62,330 bases of DNA from Butyrivibrio sp. (GCF_015056685.1 NZ_SVFW01000008.1:36201-98530); one strand, 5' to 3'. Shown: positions 48,811 to 58,637, counted from the first letter of the stretch. Program-made: numbers and translations. The notes: a model not told the origin generated them from the letters alone.

Positions 48811-48855
48811 TTCGGCGTAAATGGTATTGTACTGAATTGTTCTTCTTTTTATCAA
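48811..48855 (+). terminator. Weak terminator-like hairpin downstream of YfhO gene
   Basis: AACAATTC / GAATTGTT stem (eight pairs) with a long loop, followed by CTTCTTTTT. It lies in a gap of 202 bases that shows no other feature. Confidence 0.4.
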
Positions 48856-48908
48856 CGGTTTGATGCGCATAATGTTATGAGACTAAGATATGAGGTATAG
48901 GTGGGAAT

Positions 48909-50356
48909 ATGATTTATAGTAGTGAAAGAATACTGAGTTTAACTAAAAAAATAATAATATTACTTACAATATTCATGATTTGTAGTATGGCTATAACAAT
49001 GATACATGCAAGCTCATTTGGTGTATTGGAGGGGGATGACTACTCACATGGAGTAAGTATTGGAGCATATAATGAACCATTTCTAGAGTATTGTTTTTCT
49101 TCATTAAAATACGCTTTTAAAGAATACATGGAACATCAAGGAACTTATTTTTCGATGTTCTTACAAGCTTTATTGAGTCCAATAAATAATTATGGATTTA
49201 GGCAATTACGTTGTGTATTAGCATTTAATACAATACTATTTTTGGGGGCATTATCTTATTTTGTTTATAGTCTTTTTGGGGAGAAACATAAAGATTTATG
49301 GAGCTACATGTGTGTTCTTATGGCGGTTTTTTCATGTCTTGGATATACTTTATACATTGAAGCTTTTTTTTGGTATTCTGGTGCTATATCCCATAGTTTT
49401 CCTCTTTCATTTATGCTTATTGCGGTTACATGTTATATGAGAGCACATTTGTCAGATAGATATGTTGTATTTGCCTTTGTTTTTGGTATATTTGCTGCGG
49501 GGGGGCATTAAATGTTGTTGGAATCCTATGCTATGCAGGAGCATTAATCTTGTTGAACAAGTTTATTACTAAAACGATTAGAAAAATGGATGTATATATT
49601 TTTATTACCTGGATTTTAGGGGCAATGGTAAATGTTCTATGTCCAGGTAATTACGTAAGGCATGGTGAAATTGAAGACACGGAATATCATTTTGTTTTGG
49701 CAATAAAATGGGCGTTTGAAATGGCCTTTAGTAGATGGCATTTTTTGTTCTTTAAGACAACGTTAGTACTTGTTTTGCTGGCTGTAATTATGTGTGGTAT
49801 TTATCATAAAAAACAGATAGATGATAGTACTTTTTTTATAGGTGCTTTGGGAGTATTAACCCCGGTTGTAGCGAGTTATCCAGTTGCGTTGGGGTATTCG
49901 TGGAATAGAGCATCTAATAGAGTTGCTTTTACTTTAGATGTTTCAATTGTTCTGTCTACTTTTATAGTATGTTTTTTTATAGGAAATAGACTTAGGCTCT
50001 TTTTGGAAAAAAACTGTGAAGTACTATTTTCAAATAAAATAAAAACTATTATGCCTCTGCTTTGTTGGATGTATCTTGTTTGCGTGGTATGCGTGACTCC
50101 AAATAATACTTTTGTGACAACTCATAAAATGCTTACTAGTGGGACATATGAAGATCATTACTATGATACTAAAAGATTTATGTCGAGCTTTGAAGATTAT
50201 AAAAATGGGTCTGATATAATTATTAATAGAAGCGAGTTACCATTTCCAATAGATAATTGCAATAACTTTTGGCTTTCAAATGACCCCAAACACTATATTA
50301 ACATGGCTGTGGCTGAATACTATTCTTTAAAATCGATTACTATAATTGAAGACTAA
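48909..50356 (+). pseudogene. DUF6056-type membrane protein, frameshift in a G7 tract
   Basis: Frame 1 runs from ATG 48909 to TAA at 49509. It contains EGDDYSHG, EHQGTYFSMF and FFWYSGAISHSFPLS, then enters a run of seven G and stops. With one more G the frame continues as GGALNVVGILCYAGALILLN and on to 50356 with CPGNYVRHGE. The two halves together make a full-length (about 480 residues) DUF6056-type protein like the one at 30761. A one-base slip in a homopolymer can be a phase-variable off state or a sequencing error. It is not a simple decayed remnant, since both halves are otherwise clean. Confidence 0.7.
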
Positions 50357-50410
50357 TGGGATAAAAAATAGAATAATGATTATTATGGTGTAAGCTGTGT
50401 GCTAGGAATA

Positions 50411-50578
50411 ATGAGAAATATAATATATGAAAATATTGATATTGACATATTTATTATTTCTGAAAGAATGGGGTGCAATGGTCAATGTGCTCCAGTCTCA
50501 AAAGAGGCTGGGGTATATTTATGCGCAAAAGCCCAAGCACCAAATAACATAAATGTAGTGGTAGCGCTATCAACTTAA
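50411..50578 (+). CDS. Possible 55-residue small protein, three cysteines, unknown
   Basis: In the 270-base gap before the next GT2 gene, ATG 50411 (TAGGAATA ahead) opens a 55-codon frame ending at 50578. It has GCNGQCAPVSKEAGVYLC and then APNNINVVVALST. No family is recognised. An overlapping alternative frame starts MKILILTYLLFLKEWGAMVN, resembling the start of a GT4 gene. So this gap might hold a decayed glycosyltransferase remnant instead. Confidence 0.3.
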   Translation: MRNIIYENIDIDIFIISERMGCNGQCAPVSKEAGVYLCAKAQAPNNINVVVALST

Positions 50579-50626
50579 TAATTTAGCGTTTACTGACGAA
50601 ATAAAAGGCAAAATGAGAGGAGTCCT

Positions 50627-51637
50627 ATGTCTTCTAAGGTTAGCGTAGTGATGTCTACTTATAATGACAGTAAATATATAAGAGAAGCTGTTGAGAGCAT
50701 TTTGAATCAGTCATTTTTAGATTTTGAATTTATAATTATAGACGACGCATCCACAGATGGTACGCCCGAAATAATAAAGAACTATAATGATAGTAGAATT
50801 AAACTATTTGTTAATGAAAGTAATTTGGGATTAACAAAGAATTTGAATAAGGCGTTAAAAATGGCATCAGGATGTTATATTGCAAGAATGGATGGGGACG
50901 ATATATCTTATCCACAGAGGCTACAAGAGCAAGTTGAGTATTTAGATAAGCATAAGGATGTTTATCTTTTGGGAACTGCGGTCCAAAATATAGGGGCTTC
51001 GGATCTTCGCTGGAAATTACCTGATGATAGTGAGGATTTGAAAGTAAGAATGCTATTACATCCTGTATTTGCCCATCCATCACTTATGTTTAGAAAGGAA
51101 CTTGTGGAAGAAGGTATAATTTATGACGAGTCGTTTAGGACAGCACAGGATTATGACTTTGTAGTAAGAGTTTCGAAAAATCATAAGATTGGTCGTTTAC
51201 AACATGTATTGCTTAATTATAGAGTTCATGATAGGCAGATTTCAATTACATCAACAAATGAACAAATGGATAATGCTAGTAGAATTAGAAATAGATTGCT
51301 GAATGATCTTGATATTAAACTATCAGACAGTCAGCAGATAATATATAATAATTGGGTATCAGAAAAGAAGTTAGATAATGCAAAAGGTTATAAAAGAGTA
51401 TATGAATTGATCGAGTTAATAAGTCGAGGCAATGATATAAAAAAAATTTATGATGACAAGAAACTTAGCATTGTTTTACGTAAGCTATTATATACATGGA
51501 TAATTAGAAGTAAAAGTGTAAAGCTTTTACTAAGGTTTCCGTATTTATGCAATTATAACGGCGAAAATATGCAGATTTTTTGTGGAGAAATAGTAAGGAC
51601 AATGAGAGAAAAACTCGAGAAATTTGTTTCGGAGTAA
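50627..51637 (+). CDS. Glycosyltransferase family 2 protein
   Basis: 336 residues. VSVVMSTYNDSKYIREAVES, then FIIIDDASTDGTPEII and the DxD RMDGDDISYPQR near residue 87. A FAHPSLMFRKE and YDESFRTAQDYDFVVRVSK region supplies the acceptor-side ED/QDYD catalytic base. GAGGAG is placed before ATG 50627. Typical inverting GT2 of the rhamnosyl/galactosyl type; the donor is unknown. Confidence 0.87.
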   Translation: MSSKVSVVMSTYNDSKYIREAVESILNQSFLDFEFIIIDDASTDGTPEIIKNYNDSRIKLFVNESNLGLTKNLNKALKMASGCYIARMDGDDISYPQRLQEQVEYLDKHKDVYLLGTAVQNIGASDLRWKLPDDSEDLKVRMLLHPVFAHPSLMFRKELVEEGIIYDESFRTAQDYDFVVRVSKNHKIGRLQHVLLNYRVHDRQISITSTNEQMDNASRIRNRLLNDLDIKLSDSQQIIYNNWVSEKKLDNAKGYKRVYELIELISRGNDIKKIYDDKKLSIVLRKLLYTWIIRSKSVKLLLRFPYLCNYNGENMQIFCGEIVRTMREKLEKFVSE

Positions 51638-51643
51638 AGAATT

Positions 51644-52666
51644 ATGTGTAAAGATACATATGATCTTACGGTAGTAGTTCCTATATATAATACCGAGAAA
51701 TACTTAAAAAGGTGTATTGATTCGCTTGTTAATCAAACAGAAAAGAATATTGAAATTATATTGGTTGATGATGGATCAAGAGATCAAAGTGGTAGTATAT
51801 GTGATGATTATAGTGATAGATATCAAAATATTACTGTTATTCACAAAAAGAATGAAGGTCAAGGACTGGCAAGAAATGATGGGTTACGGGTTGCAAAAGG
51901 TAGATTTATAAGCTTTTTGGATTCGGATGATTATTACGAAGAAGGTGCTTGTAAAAAACTCATTAATGTAATGGATAAATCTGGCGCGGATATATGTAGT
52001 TACGGATACCAAATTGATGATAAAAATGGAAGATTGCTTGTAAGACCGTCAGTTAATAATAGGGTATATAAAAAAGAAGATTTTGTCCTTCATTATTTTG
52101 GAGATTCATATGATGATGAAGAGCTTAGAGGAGTATCATCGTGCATGTCTGTTTTTCGTTCGGATATTATCAAAGACAATCATATTGAATTTCTATCTGA
52201 AAGAGTTGTTGCTAGTGAGGATACAGCATTTTGTTTAGAGTATTGTAAATATATTAATAAAGCAATTACTATAAGTGATCCATTGTATCATTATTGCCAA
52301 AACGAAAACTCTTTTTCGCAGGGATTTCGATCTGATAGATTAAATCTTATGAAAGCACATATAATGATGCTTGAGAGGTATGCTGTAGAATATGGAAACT
52401 ATCAACAAGTAAAAAGAAGAATAGCAATGACTACATGGATTAATTTAATTGCATATTGTAAGCAACAATATAGACATTTAAAATTTAAAGATGCTATACA
52501 AAGCATACGAAATGCAGTTGAAGATGAATCAATTAAGAGCAAGTTGGAAATACTCACATACAAGCAGCTTCCATTTCAGCAGAGATTCTACTACAAGTTG
52601 GTAATGGCTAGACAATACATAATTATATATGTATTAGTTGCTTTTAGATCATCAATAAAACTTTAG
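51644..52666 (+). CDS. Glycosyltransferase family 2 protein (EpsJ-like)
   Basis: 340 residues. LTVVVPIYNTEKYLKRCIDS, IILVDDGSRDQSGSICDDY, GLARNDGLRVAKG and the DxD FLDSDDYYEEGA are all intact. VVASEDTAFCLEYC supplies the ED motif. It begins six bases after the previous GT2 stop, so both should be translated from one message. C-terminal helices are basic and probably contact the membrane. Confidence 0.87.
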   Translation: MCKDTYDLTVVVPIYNTEKYLKRCIDSLVNQTEKNIEIILVDDGSRDQSGSICDDYSDRYQNITVIHKKNEGQGLARNDGLRVAKGRFISFLDSDDYYEEGACKKLINVMDKSGADICSYGYQIDDKNGRLLVRPSVNNRVYKKEDFVLHYFGDSYDDEELRGVSSCMSVFRSDIIKDNHIEFLSERVVASEDTAFCLEYCKYINKAITISDPLYHYCQNENSFSQGFRSDRLNLMKAHIMMLERYAVEYGNYQQVKRRIAMTTWINLIAYCKQQYRHLKFKDAIQSIRNAVEDESIKSKLEILTYKQLPFQQRFYYKLVMARQYIIIYVLVAFRSSIKL

Positions 52667-52683
52667 GAAAATGGGGAGATGGC

Positions 52684-53586
52684 TTGAGAAACAAAAATAC
52701 ATACATTATTGAAATGACTGGCGGCTTAGGAAATCAAATGTTTCAGTACGCCTTTGGAAAAGCTTTAGAGTGTAAATATTCAAATGATACAATAAAGTAT
52801 GATTGCTCATATTACAGCGTTAGCAATGCAATCAGGTCATATTCTTTATATGATGCATTTGGAGTTGATATAAAAATAGCTAATAAAACACAAGTTTCAT
52901 TATTACGAAATAATAATCCTTATGATTCCGAGCTAAATAGAATTGCTAATAGTTTTATTAGAAAAGCTTTATTTAGAAAGCCTAATGAAATTATTGAAGA
53001 TTTAGATGCAATTTGTTTTGGGAAAATACCAGATTTAGATCGTGATACGTATTTTAGTGGATATTGGCAATGCGAGAAGTATTTTAAGAACCTTAGGAGC
53101 AAGATAATAAGAGATTTTTCCTTTAAACTTGATGGGACTTCAAAGGACTTTTTAGAATTAATGGACAGAGTAAAACATGGGAATTCAGTAGCAATACATG
53201 TCCGTTTAGAAGATTATCTTAATGAGGAAAATCGGAAGGTTTATGGAAATATATGTGATTCACATTATTACGATAGTGCGGTCTCATATATAGCTGCCAA
53301 TGCTGGAAAATGTAACTATTATGTTTTTAGTACCGACATTGATTCAGCAATGAAACTTTTGCCGAAAGGAAATGAGTATATACCTATAGAATACGACTGT
53401 CAAAAAGACTATCTTGATATGTATCTTATGACAATTTGTAAGCATAATATCATTGCTAACAGTACATTTAGCTGGTGGGGGGCGTGGCTAAATAATAACC
53501 CTAATAGAATTGTGGTTTGCCCTAAAAAATGGTTTAACAATCATGAAGTTTATAATCAGTATTGCGAAAGCTGGATAAAAGTATAG
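52684..53586 (+). CDS. Alpha-1,2-fucosyltransferase-like (GT11), second copy
   Basis: 300 residues. It begins with TTG 52684 behind GGGGAGA. N-terminal EMTGGLGNQMFQYAFGKALE is GT11-typical. HVRLEDYLNE occupies the HxRxGDY position, with E replacing the usual glycine. FVFSTDID-like YVFSTDIDSAM and ANSTFSWWGAWLN complete the family motifs. It is divergent from the copy at 38385, so not a recent duplication. The altered HxRxxDY position may affect acceptor choice or activity. Confidence 0.85.
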   Translation: MRNKNTYIIEMTGGLGNQMFQYAFGKALECKYSNDTIKYDCSYYSVSNAIRSYSLYDAFGVDIKIANKTQVSLLRNNNPYDSELNRIANSFIRKALFRKPNEIIEDLDAICFGKIPDLDRDTYFSGYWQCEKYFKNLRSKIIRDFSFKLDGTSKDFLELMDRVKHGNSVAIHVRLEDYLNEENRKVYGNICDSHYYDSAVSYIAANAGKCNYYVFSTDIDSAMKLLPKGNEYIPIEYDCQKDYLDMYLMTICKHNIIANSTFSWWGAWLNNNPNRIVVCPKKWFNNHEVYNQYCESWIKV

Positions 53587-53587
53587 T

Positions 53588-54478
53588 ATGGATAGAAATG
53601 AATTAACTGTTAGACAACGAATTTATAGAAAAATATGTACAAAATATATGAAGATACTTCCGGATAGATTATACATAGAGATGCTATATCGTGTCAGAAC
53701 TGGAAAAAAAATCAATTTAAAAGAACCAAGGACTTATAATGAAAAGTTAAATTGGTTGAAATTAAATGATAGAAATCAATTGTATACCAAGCTGGCAGAT
53801 AAATGGATGGTAAAGCAGATTGTTGCAGATATAATCGGTAAAGAATATGTTATACCGTTGATTGGAGTTTGGAATAGAGCTGATGAAATTGATTTTTCGA
53901 ATTTACCAGATAGTTTTGTACTGAAGTGTAACCATGATAGTGGAAGTGTGGTTATATGCAAGGACAAGAGTATGTTCGATATTGAATCAGCAAAAAACAA
54001 ATTAAATAGTTGCTTAAATAGAAACTATTATTATTTTAGTAGAGAATGGGTATATAAGGATATAAGCCCAAAGATTATATGTGAGCCCTATGTGGAAGAT
54101 ATTGAAGACGAAGAACTTCGTGATTATAAGTTCTTTTGTTTTGATGGCAAGGTTAGATTTTTATATGTTGCGACTGATAGATTTAAAAGTAATTCAGAAG
54201 TGAAGTTTACTTTTTTTGATCGCGATTATCATTTTCTTCCGATTATCCATGCACATAATTATGCAGATCCATTGCCTGAGAAACCGGATAAGTACGAGGA
54301 AATGATAGAAATTGCAGAGAAATTATCGAGTGGACTTAAGCATGTTCGCGTCGATCTGTATGAAGCAAATGGTAAAATATACTTTAGTGAGTTTACTTTT
54401 TATAATAATAGTGGCTTTACACCGTTTGAACCAGAAGAATGGGATGAGCAGTTTGGGAACTACATAAATTTGAAGTGA
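53588..54478 (+). CDS. TupA-like ATP-grasp protein
   Basis: 296 residues. Order of motifs fits the ATPgrasp_TupA family: EPRTYNEKLNWLKLNDRNQL near residue 48, LADKWMVKQIVADIIGKEYV, VLKCNHDSGSVVICKD (ATP-binding strand), ICEPYVEDIE and DYKFFCFDGKV, and the C-terminal VRVDLYEANGKIYFSEFTF with the metal-ligand ends. In polysaccharide loci these proteins are often labelled glycosyltransferases. They more probably ligate an amino or acid group to the glycan, as TupA does in teichuronopeptide synthesis. It starts next to the GT11 stop. Confidence 0.82.
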   Translation: MDRNELTVRQRIYRKICTKYMKILPDRLYIEMLYRVRTGKKINLKEPRTYNEKLNWLKLNDRNQLYTKLADKWMVKQIVADIIGKEYVIPLIGVWNRADEIDFSNLPDSFVLKCNHDSGSVVICKDKSMFDIESAKNKLNSCLNRNYYYFSREWVYKDISPKIICEPYVEDIEDEELRDYKFFCFDGKVRFLYVATDRFKSNSEVKFTFFDRDYHFLPIIHAHNYADPLPEKPDKYEEMIEIAEKLSSGLKHVRVDLYEANGKIYFSEFTFYNNSGFTPFEPEEWDEQFGNYINLK

Positions 54479-54490
54479 TTAAACGATGTA

Positions 54491-57400
54491 ATGCTTAAAT
54501 GGAGAAGATTTTTTTTGATTATAAATAGCTTTTTAAATATTTCTAATAATCAGCGATTGAAGCATTTTTCAGAGACAAGCTATATAGTTATATTTTGTCT
54601 GTATTATTTTAATGTATGCGGTGCTAGCAGAATAATGGGAGAAGCTGTCACTTCTTTCTTATTTACTGTGTTGGTTTTCCTTTTATATGTTATTGTTACA
54701 CTTCAGTGGATCACGCACATCGATAGAAAAGTGGATATATTTATTGGAATATCGCTGATAGTGTTGTGGAGACTTGTCATTATTTACAATCCTAATGGAC
54801 TAGGAAGTAGCGCTTGGCCACTTCTTATGGCTGCTAGTATTGGAATGGATTATAAAAAGATATTAAAAATATGTTTACTGTTGCAAGGAATAACAATTCT
54901 TTCTTTGTTGATTACTAATTCTGTTACTGGCGATGGGATTGTTTATGTTGTGGGTAGTAGAATTAGGTCTAGTGGCGGGATAACTGGTTTTCCAACAGAC
55001 TCAGCTTCTTTAGTGTTATTTTTTTGCATTTATCTATTCATAGTATCTGAATATGAGAGCGACTATATCGTGCTCATAGTGACTGTAATTTCTTGTTTAG
55101 CAGCTAGATACTATTTTTATTCGAACACCTCCACATATATGTCTTTGCTTTTGGCATTATTAATACTGTATTCAAGGATAGAAGTGCGCTTTTCGAAGAA
55201 AAGATTGGTTAAAGTAGTATCTGCATTATTAAATATTCTATCACTTGTTCTAATGCCGATATTGACGATTTTTCTATTGGTTAGCGCAGAACTTTATGGA
55301 CATGGCAATGCTGCCATGATAAAACTATCAAATGTTACTCATGGCAGGATAGGTTTGACATGGGAAGGGCTCGCTGCAAGTGGAGTAAAACCTTTTGGAG
55401 TAAAATATGAGCTTGTTGGAGCAGCTTCACCTGGAATGAAGGCCATCGAGTATAATTTTCTGGATTCATCGTATATAAACATTTTAATACGGTATGGATG
55501 GATAGCAGCATTATTAGTCTTGAGCATGTGGACTTTTATTGTTTACAAGGGAATGAGTAGAAGGAGACGTAGGCTTGTTTTTGCTACAATAGTGATTGCA
55601 ATTCATTCGTTGGGAGAACAGCATTTTTTGGAGATGGCGGGAAATCCTATTCTTTGGATGCCACTAGCTTATAATCTGACTACAAGGACCGAAAACTATA
55701 AGGGGTATCTAAAAAGAAAAGAAGCAGAAAGACAGCAATTTTCGAATAGTAAGCTGGCACGCTTTGAAATCTTTAATAGTGAACGTGTTACCGCAAGTAT
55801 GATAAGGCTAGTTCTAATAGTGATAGCATATTTTGCTATTCCATATGTTCTCATGCGTTTTAGAACAATTATAGACGTAGAACAGAGGTTTGCATCAGAT
55901 GTGTCTATTATGATGGCAAAGGCCGTGATTTGTGTTTTTTTTGCGTGCTTTATTATCATAATATATTTTGCCGGAAAAATTCTTGCTAAGTTACTGAATA
56001 GGAAAGAGATTAGTGTAAATAAATGTGATGTAGTATTCTTGGCGCTAGCAATCTTGGTTTCAGCTATGCTATTCTTTTTTGCTGGCATAAAGGTTAATGA
56101 ATATGGAAAAGTTTTTAATGATGAAATAGAAGGAGATTCAGATGCTATTACCTTAATTTTGAATAACAATGAGTATCCTGTATATTGTGATAAACTTCAT
56201 GAACTATATTATGAAAAATATAAGGGATTGGAGATTTCACCTTACACCGGTTCGGACACGGTAAGACAGTTGGATTGCACTATAATCACTGATTCAGATG
56301 ATTATTATATTCAGCATTTCATTCGAGGCGCGCTGTATGGAGTTCTATCAGATAAAACCTCAATCTATACTACTGATAAAGCAGTATATGAAGCGCTAAT
56401 TAGTGCAGGATATGTTATTCGAGGATACTATTATGGTGAACAAGAAGTTGATTTTGATTATGAATATGTTTCCTCATCAATAGAGTTGGCTCCTGGAGAA
56501 TTGATTCTCAGTGGGAATATTGAGCTTTGTGTTGATAAGTTACTTGAAGATCATTTGGAGTATGAGAAATTAGAAGACTTGGCAAATGATATGTTAATCG
56601 CTAGGTTGGTAGTTGAATCAGAAAATGGTGAGGAACTCGCTGAAAACATATATTACAAAGACTTTGATGGCAATGGGAATTTCGATTTTAATTTTGGATT
56701 TAACACAAAGTGTAGTCATGTAACAGTTAGGGTTTATGCTTATTATGGTAATAACTTGCGGATTGAAAACTGTGCGATAAGCACAAGTGATAGTATTGAT
56801 GACCAGATACAGGTGGTTTTTGACATGGATTGCCGAGCTGAGTCGGTTGGGATCTATGGCGGAAAATATGAGTTGACGATGTTATTATCAGCAGAAAATC
56901 TTAATTCAATTGCGCAAGATGAAAAAGTTGGAACATTTTTATATACAACTAATTCTGGAAAAAGTGTGACTAGAACTATTTATGCTAGAGATTTTGAGAA
57001 TGGCGAGGGTAAAATAATAATACCTTTCTATTCTAATGCAGAATACTTTGATTTTGAGGTGACAGGCGAAGGAAAGTATAATGTGATGCTAGATTCATTT
57101 TCGTATGTTGCAAAACCTGATTACGATGTACATATGATTTATAACGAAGACGGATTTCCTATTAGAACTGAGTACTTTGATATTGATGGGAATAAAACGC
57201 TGGGGCCAAAAGGTTTTTTTGCTGTTGAGTATGACTACGACAAAAATGGAAATATACTTCGAGAAAGCTACTATGGGCTTGCTGGACAGCTTATGACTGT
57301 TAATGGTGGATACGCAGAGCTTAAGAGGACATATAATGATTTAAATTATATTACTTCTGAAAGTTATTATGGTGATAACGACGAGCCTATTATGGTCAAT

Positions 57401-58633
57401 ATAGGATACTGGAAGGTTGAGTATGAGGTTGATAGTTATGGTAGGCAAAGCAGTGCGAGGTATTACGATACCGAAGGTAATCCGGTTGTGATATCTTTAG
57501 GGTATGCTGAAATTCATAAAGAATATGACGAAAGCGACAATATAATTTATGAAGCATACTATGATGAAGATGGTGAGCGTATAAATATGGCTCAAGGGTA
57601 CTCTGCTTGTCGATATGATTATGATGATTCAGGAAATAAAAGTGTTATTATTTACCTTGATGATGAGGATACATCCGTGATGACTACATGGGGCTATGCG
57701 GAAGTTCATAGGGAGTTTGATGAAAATGGACGTGTCACTGTAGAGACATACTATGGAACTGCAGGTGAGATTATAGAAATAGATGCTGGTTATGCCACTG
57801 TTGTGAGAGAATATGATGAAGCTGGCAATAACATTGCTATTCGTTATTTTGGAATTGACTCAAGCGAAGGATATATTGAAATCATCAGAGAGTTCGATGC
57901 GATGAATAGAATAGTTTATGAAGCCAAAAAGGATAGTGATGGCAATTTTATCATACTTTCGGGCCAGTATTGTGCGTACAGAAAAACTTATGATGAAGAT
58001 GGAAACGTTTCTACGATCACTTATTATGGTGAAGATGGAGAGCAGATAATGATAAGTGGTGAATATGCTGAGGTCCATTATAAATATGATGATAATAATA
58101 GAGTTAGTTATGAAGCATTTTTTGATGGCAATGGTAATGGCATTAATAGGAATTCTGGATATCATGCTTGCGGATATGAGTACGATGAAAATAATAATAG
58201 AGTAGTTATTAGATATTATGATCTGAATGATAATTTGATGCTTATAGATGGAGAATATGCGGAAATTCATAAGAAATATGATGAGAGTAAGAGGGTTATT
58301 TATGAATCATATTATGGGCTTTCTGGAGAAAAGGTAGTTCGCAACGCAGGGTTCTTTGCGGTTAGCTATGAGTATGATAGTAACAATAATGTTAGTGATA
58401 TCAAGTATTATGATATAAACGAGCAGCCTGTTATTATAAGTAGTGCAGTGTTTGAAATCCGGATGACTTATAATGATCTTGGAAGATTGATTCGTGAGGA
58501 ATACTTTGGATTGAGTGGTGAACGAGTTATGAGTATATCGGGATATTCTATAATCGAAAAAGAGTATTATGATGATGGGAGTGTAAGCAATGAGATAAAA
58601 TATGACACTGACGAAAATGTAATTATTGATTAG
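54491..58633 (+). CDS. Wzy-like membrane protein with C-terminal YD/RHS-like repeats
   Basis: 1380 residues. Residues 1 to about 400 have ten or more TM segments with TGFPTDSASLVLFFCIY, LTWEGLAASG and FLDSSYINILIRYGWIAAL, which resemble O-antigen polymerase/ligase proteins. Residues about 435-540 add two to three TMs. A beta-rich extracytoplasmic region follows (about 545-880). From 882 to the end there are sixteen tandem 32-residue units of the type YDExGNxxxExYYDxxGExV then GYAExx. The frame is intact throughout. The repeats would project from the cell and could bind glycan or wall. I know of no standard family with this complete architecture. Confidence 0.7.
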   Translation: MLKWRRFFLIINSFLNISNNQRLKHFSETSYIVIFCLYYFNVCGASRIMGEAVTSFLFTVLVFLLYVIVTLQWITHIDRKVDIFIGISLIVLWRLVIIYNPNGLGSSAWPLLMAASIGMDYKKILKICLLLQGITILSLLITNSVTGDGIVYVVGSRIRSSGGITGFPTDSASLVLFFCIYLFIVSEYESDYIVLIVTVISCLAARYYFYSNTSTYMSLLLALLILYSRIEVRFSKKRLVKVVSALLNILSLVLMPILTIFLLVSAELYGHGNAAMIKLSNVTHGRIGLTWEGLAASGVKPFGVKYELVGAASPGMKAIEYNFLDSSYINILIRYGWIAALLVLSMWTFIVYKGMSRRRRRLVFATIVIAIHSLGEQHFLEMAGNPILWMPLAYNLTTRTENYKGYLKRKEAERQQFSNSKLARFEIFNSERVTASMIRLVLIVIAYFAIPYVLMRFRTIIDVEQRFASDVSIMMAKAVICVFFACFIIIIYFAGKILAKLLNRKEISVNKCDVVFLALAILVSAMLFFFAGIKVNEYGKVFNDEIEGDSDAITLILNNNEYPVYCDKLHELYYEKYKGLEISPYTGSDTVRQLDCTIITDSDDYYIQHFIRGALYGVLSDKTSIYTTDKAVYEALISAGYVIRGYYYGEQEVDFDYEYVSSSIELAPGELILSGNIELCVDKLLEDHLEYEKLEDLANDMLIARLVVESENGEELAENIYYKDFDGNGNFDFNFGFNTKCSHVTVRVYAYYGNNLRIENCAISTSDSIDDQIQVVFDMDCRAESVGIYGGKYELTMLLSAENLNSIAQDEKVGTFLYTTNSGKSVTRTIYARDFENGEGKIIIPFYSNAEYFDFEVTGEGKYNVMLDSFSYVAKPDYDVHMIYNEDGFPIRTEYFDIDGNKTLGPKGFFAVEYDYDKNGNILRESYYGLAGQLMTVNGGYAELKRTYNDLNYITSESYYGDNDEPIMVNIGYWKVEYEVDSYGRQSSARYYDTEGNPVVISLGYAEIHKEYDESDNIIYEAYYDEDGERINMAQGYSACRYDYDDSGNKSVIIYLDDEDTSVMTTWGYAEVHREFDENGRVTVETYYGTAGEIIEIDAGYATVVREYDEAGNNIAIRYFGIDSSEGYIEIIREFDAMNRIVYEAKKDSDGNFIILSGQYCAYRKTYDEDGNVSTITYYGEDGEQIMISGEYAEVHYKYDDNNRVSYEAFFDGNGNGINRNSGYHACGYEYDENNNRVVIRYYDLNDNLMLIDGEYAEIHKKYDESKRVIYESYYGLSGEKVVRNAGFFAVSYEYDSNNNVSDIKYYDINEQPVIISSAVFEIRMTYNDLGRLIREEYFGLSGERVMSISGYSIIEKEYYDDGSVSNEIKYDTDENVIID
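57134..58630 (+). repeat. Sixteen 96-base coding repeats (32-residue YD/RHS-like units)
   Basis: Units run from residue 882 to 1380. Fourteen or so are exactly 32 residues; the eighth is shortened to about 27 and the last to about 24. The consensus per unit has YxYDExGN, a YYD/G turn, G(E/N)x(V/I) and GYA near the end. DNA divergence between units is high, so they are old rather than fresh copies. Confidence 0.75.
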
Positions 58634-58637
58634 CTCT

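Noticed and set aside
55696..56169. A 157-codon minus-strand frame.
   Set aside because: Antisense to TM segments of the repeat protein; composition is typical of a shadow frame.
57860..58270. A 136-codon minus-strand frame rich in Ile.
   Set aside because: It is the shadow of the repeated coding units in the opposite gene, with no ribosome binding site.
57134..58630. Regularly spaced repeats that might suggest a CRISPR array.
   Set aside because: The 96-base units are in frame, divergent at DNA level and translate to a YD-type protein repeat; there are no identical repeats or spacers.
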